Shown piece after piece: positions 45,517 through 54,826 of a stretch of 64,000 bases of DNA (position 1 is its first letter; each line of letters starts with the position of its first letter). The position numbers and the translations under genes are program-made. The notes under the pieces are model-generated. The model was given only the letters and a program-made list of their open reading frames with translations. It searched no databases and had not been told where the DNA came from. The stretch is from Flavobacterium nitratireducens (GTDB lineage Bacteria > Bacteroidota > Bacteroidia > Flavobacteriales > Flavobacteriaceae): assembly GCF_029625335.1 (NCBI RefSeq), contig NZ_CP121111.1, forward strand, positions 1,736,001 through 1,800,000, in the 5' to 3' direction.

Positions 45517-45701
45517 TGAAAAAAATAATTACCCTAGTAGCAATCGCTTTATTTACAATTTGCTCTAACGCACAACAAACAAAACCTGTAGCAAAAGAAA
45601 GCGAAAAAACAAAAGAAACAGCAAAATGCAAAATGGAAGATCATAAAAAATGCTCGAAAGAGGATATGGCAAAATGCAAAAAAAATGGCAAAAAATGTTG
45701 A
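45516..45701 (+). CDS. Small secreted Cys/Lys-rich protein
   Basis: This 61-residue protein starts with a signal peptide (MKKIITLVAIALFTICSNAQ). The mature part of about 41 residues is extremely rich in Lys with four Cys (AKCKMEDHKK, CSKEDMAKCKK, NGKKC). No family is recognised. The Cys spacing and His suggest metal binding, possibly copper or zinc sequestration in the periplasm. It is preceded by nested inverted repeats and followed by a very strong terminator, so it is an independent transcript. Confidence 0.72.
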   Translation: MKKIITLVAIALFTICSNAQQTKPVAKESEKTKETAKCKMEDHKKCSKEDMAKCKKNGKKC

Positions 45702-45727
45702 GCTAAACTAAGAATAACTTACTCTTT

Positions 45728-45779
45728 TATAGATTCAAAAAAATGCCTCGATATTTCGAGGCATTTTTTTGAATCTATA
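45728..45779 (+). terminator. Very long perfect terminator hairpin
   Basis: Perfect 23-bp arms (45728-45750 with 45757-45779) surround an ATATTT loop. The stem contains A7/T7 next to GCCTCG. It lies 27 bases after the Cys/Lys-rich gene. Confidence 0.88.
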
Positions 45780-46065
45780 AAATAACAATATCATTGCCAA
45801 TCATTTTGTAGCTTTATATTATCATTAATTTAATTTGTGTTTTTTTAGTCTGGATTTGGTGATTGTTTTGGGATAACAAGGAGGTCGTTTGTAAAACTAT
45901 ATCTTTTGTCACATTAAATATCTAACTCTTTTCGGGTAATGGTTAAAAGAAAGGGTTGTTTATAGAGAAACACTTTTGCACGTAATTGTTTATACAAAAT
46001 TATTCTTAAAACTACACAAATAACAAATAAGACCTGTAAATTATTATTTATCAGCACATTTATAA
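45780..46065. other. Intergenic region without recognisable genes
   Basis: AT-rich DNA with stops in all frames, between two convergent units. I see no tRNA, clear hairpin or promoter here. It may be decayed sequence. Confidence 0.5.
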
Positions 46066-46419
46066 TTAATACTTATTCCTGAACCAGACTTTTTGCCATT
46101 CTCTTTTCAGGATTAAAAAAGCGACATCTTCAGCAAGAACCACTAAATCAGAACCGTCTAGTTTTTTAACCTCATCTTCCGAAACATCAATAACATAAAG
46201 TAAATTCAGATATTCAGCGAACTTGTACTGAATCAGTCGGTAGATTTTCTCATGCAACTGAATCTTTAATTCATTAGGAGAAATACTCATAGGAAAATCG
46301 ACACCTTCATTAGCCAGATTAAAATCTTTATTTAATTGTTCGATTAATTTAAGATACAGCTTTTCTTTTTCTGCTTCACTAAGCAATAAATCGGAATTTT
46401 TTGGGGCTATGAACATCAT
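46066..46419 (-). CDS. Conserved Bacteroidota protein of unknown function
   Basis: This 117-residue soluble protein is largely helical (SEAEKEKLYLKLIEQLNKDF; HEKIYRLIQYKFAEYLNLLY), with a conserved-looking end, LILKREWQKVWFRNKY. No signal peptide, membrane segment or catalytic motif is visible. It follows the polyprenyl synthase gene by 43 bases on the same strand and is probably co-transcribed. The function is unknown. Confidence 0.75.
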   Translation of the reverse strand: MMFIAPKNSDLLLSEAEKEKLYLKLIEQLNKDFNLANEGVDFPMSISPNELKIQLHEKIYRLIQYKFAEYLNLLYVIDVSEDEVKKLDGSDLVVLAEDVAFLILKREWQKVWFRNKY

Positions 46420-46462
46420 TACATTTATTTATTATTCTTAAAATTCCTTTCAATTGATTTAA

Positions 46463-47437
46463 TTATACCTTGCGTCCCATCAACCCTTCTCCAAAGACTC
46501 TTAGAATATTTTTCTTTTCAGAATTTATATCCATTTTTTCCAAAGTTTCGAATGCTTTAAAAGTATATGCTTCAATAGCTTTTTGTGTTGCTTTTGCCGC
46601 ACCTGAATTTAGAAAGATCTCTTTTACCTGCGCAATTTTAGCTTCATTTTCCTCCATTTGAACCGAAAACAAATCAGCCAGTTCCTGTTTATCAACTCCA
46701 TTAGCAAACTCCATCCCTTTCAGATACAAATAAGTCTTTTTGTTCTCTATAATATCACCGCCAACTTGTTTACCGAAAGTTTCCGGATCTCCAAAAGCAT
46801 CCAAATAATCATCTTGTAACTGAAATGCTATTCCCAGATTCAAACCAAAATCGTAAATCAAGTTTGCATTTTCCTCTGAAGTTTCCGCAATAATTGCCCC
46901 CATTTTCATAGCCGCAGCTACAAGAACAGCAGTTTTATATTCGATCATTTTTAAATACTCAGGAATAGTCACATCATTTCTGGATTCAAAATCCACATCC
47001 CATTGCTGACCTTCACATACCTCTAAAGCTGTCTTACTAAACAACTTAGCCAAATCCCTAAAAATAACGGGCTCGAATTTTTCAAAATACTGATACGCCA
47101 AAATCAGCATCGCATCGCCGGACAAAATTCCTGTATTGATATCCCACTTTTCATGCACTGTTGTATTTCCTCTTCGCAAAGGCGCATCGTCCATAATATC
47201 ATCATGAACTAAAGAAAAATTATGAAAAACCTCTACCGCTAAAGCAGCGGGTAAAGCTTTCTCATAAGAAACATCAAAGATTTCTGCACTCATCAAAGTT
47301 AAAACCGGACGAATTCTTTTCCCTCCAAGACCCAATATATAATGTATAGGTTCGTATAAATTTTTCGGTTCTTTTATCACTAACTGTGATTGAAGATATT
47401 CGGCTACAAATTCCTGATACTGACTTACGGCGTGCAT
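46463..47437 (-). CDS. Polyprenyl diphosphate synthase
   Basis: This 324-residue trans-isoprenyl synthase has the first Asp-rich motif DDIMDDAPLRRG and the second DDYLDAFGD. GGKRIRPVL and the HNFSLVHDDIMDD region complete the substrate site. Small residues before the first motif suggest a long-chain product, such as the side chain of menaquinone, but chain length cannot be read with certainty. It has its own divergent promoter facing the YceI operon. Confidence 0.93.
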   Translation of the reverse strand: MHAVSQYQEFVAEYLQSQLVIKEPKNLYEPIHYILGLGGKRIRPVLTLMSAEIFDVSYEKALPAALAVEVFHNFSLVHDDIMDDAPLRRGNTTVHEKWDINTGILSGDAMLILAYQYFEKFEPVIFRDLAKLFSKTALEVCEGQQWDVDFESRNDVTIPEYLKMIEYKTAVLVAAAMKMGAIIAETSEENANLIYDFGLNLGIAFQLQDDYLDAFGDPETFGKQVGGDIIENKKTYLYLKGMEFANGVDKQELADLFSVQMEENEAKIAQVKEIFLNSGAAKATQKAIEAYTFKAFETLEKMDINSEKKNILRVFGEGLMGRKV

Positions 47438-47452
47438 AAACTTAATTTTGGG

Positions 47453-47482
47453 CTAATTTACAGCATTCCCATTGGATAACAA
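47453..47482 (-). promoter_or_regulatory. Probable promoter of the polyprenyl synthase gene
   Basis: On the minus strand TTG (47480-47482) precedes TAAATTAG (47453-47460) by exactly 19 bases. The -7 has two mismatches to TAnnTTTG. Confidence 0.45.
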
Positions 47483-47534
47483 ACTTCGTTTATCAATGAA
47501 ATGTTAAATTATCATAAAAACAACAGAAACTATT

Positions 47535-47564
47535 TTGGTGTTAAAAGTTTCCGCTCTATATTTG
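47535..47564 (+). promoter_or_regulatory. Promoter of the YceI-TetR-RND operon (TTG-N19-TATATTTG)
   Basis: TTG at 47535-47537 and TATATTTG at 47557-47564 are separated by exactly 19 bases, a perfect consensus. The predicted leader is about 70 bases to the YceI ATG at 47643. The TTG could be mistaken for an upstream start codon of the same frame. Confidence 0.8.
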
Positions 47565-47642
47565 CAAAAAATTTTAACAATTAAATTCGCTAGTCCTAAA
47601 AAGCTAAAACAAAAACCATTAAATACTGCAAAAGAAGAAAGT

Positions 47643-48164
47643 ATGAAAACAAAATGGAAAATTAATTCGAAGCAATCCGATGTTTTAATTAGAATGAAAC
47701 ACTCAATAATTGCCTATTTAGGAGGAACAATCAACAATTTTCAAGGTCATGCCAATTTTAATAACAATGAAATCGAAGATGCCACTATCGCTTTTTCACT
47801 GGACGTAAAAAACAGAGAATCAAAACTGGAACAATTTAGCAACTATTTAAAACTAAATGATTTTTTTGACGTAAACCAATACCCAACAATTAGTTTTAAA
47901 TCGACTTCTTTTCAAAAAATTAACAAGAACATCAATTTTTTAAAAGGAGACTTAACTATAAAAAACATAACTAAATCAGTTGAACTAGATGTGGAAGTTA
48001 TAGAAAGAGAATATATAAATGGGGAGCAAAAACTTGCGGTTGAACTCACTGCCGACATTAATAGAAAAGATTTTGGACTAGCCTATAATTCATTCAACAG
48101 CAACAACGGACTTAGTATAGGTCAAGATATAAAACTAGTAGCTAATGTAGAATTTAGTATTTAA
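47643..48164 (+). CDS. YceI-family lipid-binding protein
   Basis: I use the ATG at 47643 (MKTKWKINSKQSDVLIRMKH), giving 173 residues; the earlier TTG is the -33 promoter element. The lipocalin-like YceI pattern is clear: IDD-type start, VKNRESKLEQFSNYLKLNDFFDVNQYPTISF split over two strands, and DLTIKNITKSV. YceI proteins bind isoprenoid-type lipids. Unlike most it has no signal peptide, so it would stay in the cytoplasm. It is the first gene of the efflux operon, beside a polyprenyl synthase. Confidence 0.87.
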   Translation: MKTKWKINSKQSDVLIRMKHSIIAYLGGTINNFQGHANFNNNEIEDATIAFSLDVKNRESKLEQFSNYLKLNDFFDVNQYPTISFKSTSFQKINKNINFLKGDLTIKNITKSVELDVEVIEREYINGEQKLAVELTADINRKDFGLAYNSFNSNNGLSIGQDIKLVANVEFSI

Positions 48165-48195
48165 GAAAAGTTCCCTAAATTAGATTTAAAATAAA

Positions 48196-48795
48196 ATGAA
48201 AGACAAAATTATTGCTAAAGCGAGTGATATGTTTTTAAAACTTGGTTTTAAAAGCATTACTATGGACGATATAGCAGGAGAAATGTGTATTTCTAAAAAA
48301 ACAATTTACAAATATTTTTGCAACAAAGAAGTTTTAATACAAGAAAGCACCGCTCTTGTTCACAAACAAGTGCATAAATTAATAGAATCTGTTGTTGCAG
48401 AAAAATACAATGCAATACATGAAAACTTCAAAATTAAAGAAATGTTCAAAGAACTATTTAACAGCAACACCGATAGTTCTCCTATATATCAATTAAAAAA
48501 ACATTATCCTGAGATCTATCAAAGAGTATTAGAACAAGAAATAAATCAATGTGAACACTGGTTTAGAGAAAATATAAAAAAAGGAATCGCTGAAGGTTTA
48601 TACAGAGAAAACCTTGACATTGAAACTTATGTAAAATTTTATTACATATTAATTTTCCATATTAACGAAAACACTAGTTCAGAAATCGAAGCGCAACGAA
48701 TTGAATTAGAAGCTTTAGAATACCACACCCGAGCTATGGCTACAAAAGCAGGAATTATAGAACTAGAAAAAAACTTACTTAATACAACTAAATAA
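48196..48795 (+). CDS. TetR/AcrR-family regulator
   Basis: This 199-residue regulator has the TetR HTH at residues about 8-50 (FKSITMDDIAGEMCISKKTIYKYF) and a helical ligand-binding domain. It overlaps the TolC gene start by one base and lies 31 bases after yceI. It probably represses the operon from the promoter at 47535, responding to a compound exported by the pump. Confidence 0.9.
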   Translation: MKDKIIAKASDMFLKLGFKSITMDDIAGEMCISKKTIYKYFCNKEVLIQESTALVHKQVHKLIESVVAEKYNAIHENFKIKEMFKELFNSNTDSSPIYQLKKHYPEIYQRVLEQEINQCEHWFRENIKKGIAEGLYRENLDIETYVKFYYILIFHINENTSSEIEAQRIELEALEYHTRAMATKAGIIELEKNLLNTTK

Positions 48796-50132
48796 TGAAG
48801 CAATTACTAATATTAACACTTTTGTCTTTTGTAACTATTACAAATGCCCAAGAAAAAACTACGCTGACACTCAAAGATGCGATTAAATACGCACTTGAAA
48901 ACAAAGCAGATGCAAAGAAAGCACAATTAAAAGTGGAAAACAGTGAATATCAAATTCAGGAAGTGCGTTCCAGAGCTTTACCACAAATTTCTGCCAATGG
49001 GAACCTAACTTACAATCCTATCCTTCAAACTACGGTTATTGATGGTTCTGCATTTAACGCACCAGGGACTACAATACAAGCAGCTTTTGGGCAAAAATGG
49101 ACATCATCTGCTGGAGTTTCATTAACTCAAAACTTATTTGACCAATCTGTTTTTACTGGATTGAAAGCAGCCAGAACGACTCGTGAATTTTACCAAATCA
49201 ACAATCAATTAACAGAAGAAGAAGTAATTGAAAGATTAGCAAACAATTACTATCAAGTATATATCCTTCGTGAAAAATTAGCTTTGGTTGAAACAAATTT
49301 AAAAACAACTACTAAAGTTCGTGATATTGTAAAAGGAAAATACGATAATGGACTGGCTAAAAAAATTGATTTGGACAGAATGACTGTAAATGTATCGAAC
49401 ATTAACACTCAGAAACAACAAATTATCAATGCAGTACAATTACAAGAAAATGCGTTGAAATTTTATATGGGAATGCCTATGAATACTGAAATTATTATTC
49501 CGAAAACCCAGTTTGAAGTTACTCCTCTAGCCATTACAGAAGCAAATACAGCTAATCGTACTGAATATTTATTACTAAAAAAACAAGAAGAATTATTGGT
49601 ATTACAAAAAAAGGCAACTCTAGCCGCTTACTACCCTACACTATCGCTTTCGGCTAGTTACAATTACTTGGGGCAAGGCCCTAAAATGCCTTGGTTTACC
49701 AATCCTTCTGATGGTGTTTATTGGTCTGATTTCTCAGCAATTGGATTAAATTTAAGAGTACCTATCTTTTCAGGATTTGGTACCAAAGCTAAAGTAAAAC
49801 AGGCTGATGTTCAACTTAGAACCGTACAAGAAGACATTAAAGACACCCAATTAGCATTGGATTTAGATTATAAAAATGCTATAACACAAATCGAAAATAG
49901 CATCATCACGCTTGAAAACCAAAAAGAAAACATGCGACTTGCGGATGAAATTTTAAAGAACATCAACAACAACTATTTACAAGGATTAGCATCATTAACC
50001 GACTTATTAGATGCAGAAAACGCATCAATAGAAGCACAAAATAACTATACAGCAGCCGTTTTAGACTATAAACTGGCAGAAATCAAACTAATTAAATCAA
50101 AAGGCGAACTAAAAACATTAATAAACAACTAA
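48795..50132 (+). CDS. TolC-family outer membrane efflux channel
   Basis: This 445-residue protein has a signal peptide (cut after TITNAQ) and two outer-membrane-efflux repeats: LTLKDAIKYALENKADAKKAQL, then the second half beginning near residue 235. LNLRVPIFSGFGTKAKVKQA is a typical barrel/tunnel signature. It forms the trimeric exit duct for the downstream RND pump. Confidence 0.94.
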   Translation: MKQLLILTLLSFVTITNAQEKTTLTLKDAIKYALENKADAKKAQLKVENSEYQIQEVRSRALPQISANGNLTYNPILQTTVIDGSAFNAPGTTIQAAFGQKWTSSAGVSLTQNLFDQSVFTGLKAARTTREFYQINNQLTEEEVIERLANNYYQVYILREKLALVETNLKTTTKVRDIVKGKYDNGLAKKIDLDRMTVNVSNINTQKQQIINAVQLQENALKFYMGMPMNTEIIIPKTQFEVTPLAITEANTANRTEYLLLKKQEELLVLQKKATLAAYYPTLSLSASYNYLGQGPKMPWFTNPSDGVYWSDFSAIGLNLRVPIFSGFGTKAKVKQADVQLRTVQEDIKDTQLALDLDYKNAITQIENSIITLENQKENMRLADEILKNINNNYLQGLASLTDLLDAENASIEAQNNYTAAVLDYKLAEIKLIKSKGELKTLINN

Positions 50133-50133
50133 C

Positions 50134-51201
50134 ATGAAAAGAATTATAACTACTTCAGTCATTATTATTGCATCACTGGCACTAATAGGATTTATATTGA
50201 CAAAGAACAAAAAGGAAAACGAGGAAAAAATTGCTATTGTTGCTGAGAAAAACGCCAGTGTTTCTGTAAAAGTAGCTACTGTAAAAACAGAAGAAGTATC
50301 TTTAGATTTTGTAGCCAATGGAAACTTTGAACCAAAACAAGAATTAAGCTTAGAAGCTGAAAACTCAGGAAAAGTAATCAAAGTACTTGTAAAAGAAGGC
50401 GATCGTGTTGCTGTTGGTCAAACCTTAGCCATTATGAGAGGTGACGCAATTAATGTAAATGCACAAGCTGCAGCAGCAGTATATCAAAATGCTAAATCAG
50501 ATTACAACCGTTTTGAAAGTGCATACAAAACAGGAGGTGTTACTAAACAACAACTAGATCAAGCAAAAGTTGCTTTGACAAATGCTGAAGCTAATTATAA
50601 ACAAGCAAAAATTAGCGTAGGCGATACTCGAATCAAAGCGCCAATAAATGGAATTATTAACGCCAAATTCATAGAACCAGGATCAATGCTTGCTGCAATG
50701 CCTGCTACTAAAATGTTCGAAATAGTAAATGTAAAGACATTAAAACTTACAGTAACAGTAAATGAAAGTCAGGTAGCCAACTTAAAAACAGGTACGAATA
50801 TAACCGTAACCAGCAGTGTGTACCCTGACAAAACATTTTCTGGTAAAATTACTTTTATCGCTGCAAAAGCGGATAGCAGTTTAAATTTCCCTGTTGAAAT
50901 CGAAATCACTAACAACGCTAATAATGATTTAAAAGCGGGTATGTATGGAACAGCTGTATTTAAATCAGCTCAACAAAAACAAACCATGACAGTAATACCT
51001 AGAACAGCTTTTGTAGGTAGTGTAAGTAGTAATCAAGTTTTTGTTGCCGAAAACGGAATTGCTAAACTAAAAACTGTTACTGCAGGAAGAATTTTAGGGG
51101 ACAAAGTTGAAATCCTAAGCGGTTTATCCGATGGAGATACGGTTATTACAACGGGACAAATCAACTTACAAGACGGTAATACAATAGAAATCATTAAATA
51201 A
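50134..51201 (+). CDS. RND efflux periplasmic adaptor (MFP)
   Basis: This 355-residue membrane fusion protein has an N-terminal anchor (residues about 5-25) and a barrel-sandwich hybrid/lipoyl-like domain (SGKVIKVLVKEGDRVAVGQTL). A short alpha hairpin (VYQNAKSDYNRFESAYKTGG) and the second lipoyl half GDTRIKAPINGIINAKFIEPG follow. It links pump and TolC-like channel. It starts two bases after the TolC gene. Confidence 0.94.
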   Translation: MKRIITTSVIIIASLALIGFILTKNKKENEEKIAIVAEKNASVSVKVATVKTEEVSLDFVANGNFEPKQELSLEAENSGKVIKVLVKEGDRVAVGQTLAIMRGDAINVNAQAAAAVYQNAKSDYNRFESAYKTGGVTKQQLDQAKVALTNAEANYKQAKISVGDTRIKAPINGIINAKFIEPGSMLAAMPATKMFEIVNVKTLKLTVTVNESQVANLKTGTNITVTSSVYPDKTFSGKITFIAAKADSSLNFPVEIEITNNANNDLKAGMYGTAVFKSAQQKQTMTVIPRTAFVGSVSSNQVFVAENGIAKLKTVTAGRILGDKVEILSGLSDGDTVITTGQINLQDGNTIEIIK

Positions 51202-51202
51202 G

Positions 51203-51385
51203 TTATTCGTTAAGAGTTATATGTTAGAAGTTAGTGGTAATTGTTAAAAAATTGAAATCGCATTTTAACTCCTTAAACAATTTTCAACAACATCGTTAAT
51301 AAAATAATGCTATGTTATAAAATCTAATAGATATCAGTCACACTTAACGCTTAACACTTAACTTTTAACTCATAACAGCCTTCTT
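51203..51385. repeat. Imperfect inverted spacer of GTTAA-like words
   Basis: The left part (GTTATTCGTTAAGAGTTATA at 51203-51222, then TGTTAGAAGTTAGTG) is an imperfect reverse complement of the right part near 51347-51385 (CACTTAACGCTTAAC, CTTAACTTTTAACTCATAAC). The words drift around GTTAA with a period of roughly 7-8 bases. It lies inside the operon between adaptor and pump. Confidence 0.5.
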
Positions 51386-51396
51386 AAAATTAAAAT

Positions 51397-54300
51397 ATGA
51401 AATTAGCAGAAATATCCATAAAACGTCCTTCCTTAGTTATCGTTTTGTTTACGATACTAACCCTTGGAGGTCTGTTCAGTTACAGCCAGCTGGGCTATGA
51501 ACTGATCCCTAAATTCGAAATGAATGTAATTACGGTTTCTACTGTATACCCAGGAGCCTCTCCTAGTGAAATTGAGAACACGGTTACAAAAAAAATAGAA
51601 GATGCAGTTGCATCCTTAGAAAACATCAAAAAAATTGATTCTAAATCCTATGAGAGTCTTTCGGTTGTATCCATAACATTGACTTCGAATGCCAATGCAG
51701 ATATTTCGATGAATGATGCACAACGAAAAATTAACGCCATATTGAGTGATTTACCAGATGACGCCAAAACACCGTCACTAAACAAATTCTCATTGAGCGA
51801 TATGCCAATCATTACTATTGGTGCCAATGGTAAAATGGACGAAGCCGCATTTTATGACTTAATTGACAAAAAAATTGCTCCCGTTTTATCTCGTGTACCG
51901 GGAGTTGCACAAGTAAACATCATTGGTGGACAAGAACGTGAAATTCAAGTTAACCTTGACGCTACTAAATTGCAAGGCTATGGTTTGTCTGTCCCACAAG
52001 TGCAACAAATGATTTTAGCATCAAACCTTGATTTCCCTACAGGAAATATTCAAACTCGTGAACAAAAAATCCTTATCCGTTTAGCTGGTAAATACAAAAA
52101 TGTTGACGAACTTAGAAATTTAGTAATCTCTTCTAAAAACGGAATTCAAATCCGCTTACAAGACATTGCTGATGTTCAAGATACCCAAAAAATTGCAGAG
52201 AAAATTGCTCGTGTAGATCAAAAAAGTGCCATCGTATTACAAATAGTAAAACAATCAGATGCTAATGCCGTTGCTGTAAGTGAACAAGTGGCTAAAACGG
52301 TTAGCAATCTGGAAAAAGATTACAAGGTTGTACAACTTGAACTAGAAACAGCTAAAGACAGTACTATTTTTACCCTTGAAGCAGCTGATTCGGTTATTCA
52401 TGATTTATTGATTGCTGTCATATTAGTAGCATTAGTAATGTTGTTCTTCTTGCACAGTATTAGAAACTCATTAATTGTAATGGTTTCTATTCCTGCTTCA
52501 TTAATTGCAACTTTCATTGGTATTTACTTAATGGGTTACACTTTAAACTTAATGAGTTTACTTGGTTTATCACTCGTTGTAGGTATTCTGGTGGATGATG
52601 CCATTGTGGTATTAGAAAATATTTACAGGCACATGGAAATGGGTAAAAGTCGTATTCGTGCCGCCTTTGATGGAACAGCAGAAATTGGCGGAACAGTAAC
52701 CTCAATTACCTTAGTAATTGTGGTGGTATTTTTACCAATTGCCATGAGTAGCGGTTTAGTTTCTAATATTATTACTCAATTTTGTACTACGGTAGTAATT
52801 TCGACCTTATTATCACTTTTGGCTTCATTTACTATTATTCCATGGTTGTCTTCAAGATTTGGAAAATTAGAACATATTGAAGGTAAAAATCTATTTGGAA
52901 GAATTATTCTTGGTTTCGAAAGTTTATTAACTCGTTTCACTAACTGGGTTACTGAAATTTTAGAATGGTCTTTAAATCATTATATCAAAACTATCGTTAT
53001 TGTAGTAATCTTATTCTTTGCTTCTACAATAGGATTATTAGGTGGAGGCTTTATAGGTGGAGAATTCTTTGCTGCTTCGGATAGTGGTGAGTTTTTAGTG
53101 CAAATTGAAATGCCAAAAGACGCTTCATTGGAACAAACCAACTTCATGACGCAAAAAGCAGAAGCCTATTTGAAAAAACAAAAATATGTACATAGCCAAA
53201 TTACCACTGTAGGTCAAACTTCAGAAGGTATGGGAGCTTCGCAGGCAACCACATATAAAGCTGAAATTGATGTTAAAATGATTGAGCAATCAGAACGCAC
53301 CGATGAAGCTTCTGTATATGCAGCCAAAATGAAACGTCAATTAGAAAAAGTATTGGTTGGTGCCAAAGTAAAAACAGTACCTGTAGGTATTATGGGTTCG
53401 GCAGAAGATGCTACTTTAGGATTAATTGTTACCGGTCCTAATGTAGAAAGTGCCATGAAATTTGCCAAATTAGCCGAAGCTGAATTACGTAAAATTCCTG
53501 GAACTACCGAGATTAAACTAACCGTTGAAGACGGAAATCCTGAAATCAATGTTCAGGTGGATCGTGATAAAATGGCGGCATTAGGCTTGAACTTACAAAC
53601 AGTTGGTATGACCATGCAAACAGCTTACAGCGGGAATACAGATGGTAAATTTAGAGCTGGTGAATACGAATACGATATTAACATTAAATACAATGCTTTT
53701 GATAGAAAAAACATTACTGATGTAAGCAACTTAATTTTTATTAATGATTTAGGACAACAAATTAAATTATCTCAATTTGCAACTATAACCGAAGGTTCTG
53801 GACCTAGTAAATTAGAACGAAGAGACAAAACGGCTTCAGTAACTGTACAAGGTCAAAACATCGGGGTTCCAGCTGGAACTATTGTAACCCAATGGGAGGA
53901 AAAACTGCAAAAATTAGAAAAACCTACTGGTGTAAGTTACATTTGGGGAGGTGATCAAGAAAATCAATCCGAAGGATTTGGTACACTTGGAATTGCATTA
54001 TTAGCGGCTATTATCTTAGTGTACTTAGTTATGGTAGGATTATACGACAGTTTCGTACATCCATTTGTGGTATTGTTTGCTATTCCACTTTCGTTTATTG
54101 GAGCTATGTTAGCCTTAGCATTAACGAATAATTCATTAAATATCTTTACCATTTTAGGTATTATTATGTTGATTGGTTTGGTTTGTAAAAATGCGATTAT
54201 GCTTGTGGATTATACGAATCAACGTCGTGCAGCAGGCGAAAGTATTCGTACTGCTTTGATTCAGGCAAACCACGCTCGTTTGCGTCCTATCCTGATGACA

Positions 54301-54573
54301 ACTATTGCGATGGTATTTGGTATGCTTCCTATTGCTTTGGCTTCTGGAGCTGGTGCCGAATGGAAAAATGGTTTGGCCTGGGTAATCATCGGAGGTTTGA
54401 TTTCTTCTTTATTCCTTACTTTAATTATCGTTCCGGTGATTTATGAAATCATGGAAAAAATCATAGCTAAATTCTCTAAAGGTGAAAAAATCGATTACGA
54501 AGCCGAAATGGTTGCCGACTATGTTCATAGAGAACTAAGTGAAGACGGTTTCAACCCGAAACACAACATGTAA
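51397..54573 (+). CDS. RND efflux transporter permease
   Basis: This 1058-residue inner-membrane proton-driven pump (AcrB/HAE superfamily) has the RND layout. TM1 (KRPSLVIVLFTILTLGGLF), porter domain 1 (PGASPSEIENTV), TM2-6 with the proton-relay Asp pair in GILVDDAIVVLENI, a second half with porter and TM7-12, and GLVCKNAIMLVDYTN with the relay Lys are all seen. Substrates are hydrophobic or amphiphilic compounds, unspecified. It ends the operon, followed by a strong terminator. Confidence 0.95.
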   Translation: MKLAEISIKRPSLVIVLFTILTLGGLFSYSQLGYELIPKFEMNVITVSTVYPGASPSEIENTVTKKIEDAVASLENIKKIDSKSYESLSVVSITLTSNANADISMNDAQRKINAILSDLPDDAKTPSLNKFSLSDMPIITIGANGKMDEAAFYDLIDKKIAPVLSRVPGVAQVNIIGGQEREIQVNLDATKLQGYGLSVPQVQQMILASNLDFPTGNIQTREQKILIRLAGKYKNVDELRNLVISSKNGIQIRLQDIADVQDTQKIAEKIARVDQKSAIVLQIVKQSDANAVAVSEQVAKTVSNLEKDYKVVQLELETAKDSTIFTLEAADSVIHDLLIAVILVALVMLFFLHSIRNSLIVMVSIPASLIATFIGIYLMGYTLNLMSLLGLSLVVGILVDDAIVVLENIYRHMEMGKSRIRAAFDGTAEIGGTVTSITLVIVVVFLPIAMSSGLVSNIITQFCTTVVISTLLSLLASFTIIPWLSSRFGKLEHIEGKNLFGRIILGFESLLTRFTNWVTEILEWSLNHYIKTIVIVVILFFASTIGLLGGGFIGGEFFAASDSGEFLVQIEMPKDASLEQTNFMTQKAEAYLKKQKYVHSQITTVGQTSEGMGASQATTYKAEIDVKMIEQSERTDEASVYAAKMKRQLEKVLVGAKVKTVPVGIMGSAEDATLGLIVTGPNVESAMKFAKLAEAELRKIPGTTEIKLTVEDGNPEINVQVDRDKMAALGLNLQTVGMTMQTAYSGNTDGKFRAGEYEYDINIKYNAFDRKNITDVSNLIFINDLGQQIKLSQFATITEGSGPSKLERRDKTASVTVQGQNIGVPAGTIVTQWEEKLQKLEKPTGVSYIWGGDQENQSEGFGTLGIALLAAIILVYLVMVGLYDSFVHPFVVLFAIPLSFIGAMLALALTNNSLNIFTILGIIMLIGLVCKNAIMLVDYTNQRRAAGESIRTALIQANHARLRPILMTTIAMVFGMLPIALASGAGAEWKNGLAWVIIGGLISSLFLTLIIVPVIYEIMEKIIAKFSKGEKIDYEAEMVADYVHRELSEDGFNPKHNM

Positions 54574-54593
54574 TCTTACCCCCTTTTCAATAA

Positions 54594-54635
54594 AAGAACC
54601 CACCTGAAATTTGATTTTAGGTGGGTTCTTGTTTT
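54594..54635 (+). terminator. Terminator of the efflux operon
   Basis: A perfect 12-bp stem AAGAACCCACCT (54594-54605) pairs with 54619-54630 and is followed by GTTTTT. Confidence 0.93.
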
Positions 54636-54646
54636 TATAGGAATAG

Positions 54647-54763
54647 ATTTACTGCATTAGCAGTAAAAAGTTTCAGCTATTTTTTGTAGATGTCTTATGG
54701 ATTATCCTTTCAGCAATCACTTTGTATGCTGCTTATAAATTGAAAACTAAACTAAAAAATTAG
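54647..54763 (+). pseudogene. Possible C-terminal fragment of a membrane protein
   Basis: A 38-codon open stretch without a start codon encodes FQLFFVDVLWIILS followed by AITLYAAYKLKTKLKN and a stop. This looks like a last membrane helix with a basic cytoplasmic tail. It lies between two terminators and has no promoter. It may be a relic of a lost gene; evidence is limited to composition. Confidence 0.3.
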
Positions 54764-54770
54764 TTCCATA

Positions 54771-54806
54771 AAAAAGGCTTCGCTAAAATTCCAGCGAAGC
54801 CTTTTT
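54771..54806 (-). terminator. Terminator after the MORN-repeat gene
   Basis: A perfect 14-bp stem AAAAAGGCTTCGCT (54771-54784) pairs with 54793-54806 and ends in T runs on both strands, 20 bases beyond the minus-strand gene. Confidence 0.9.
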
Positions 54807-54826
54807 CGTAATTAACTATTGTAGAT

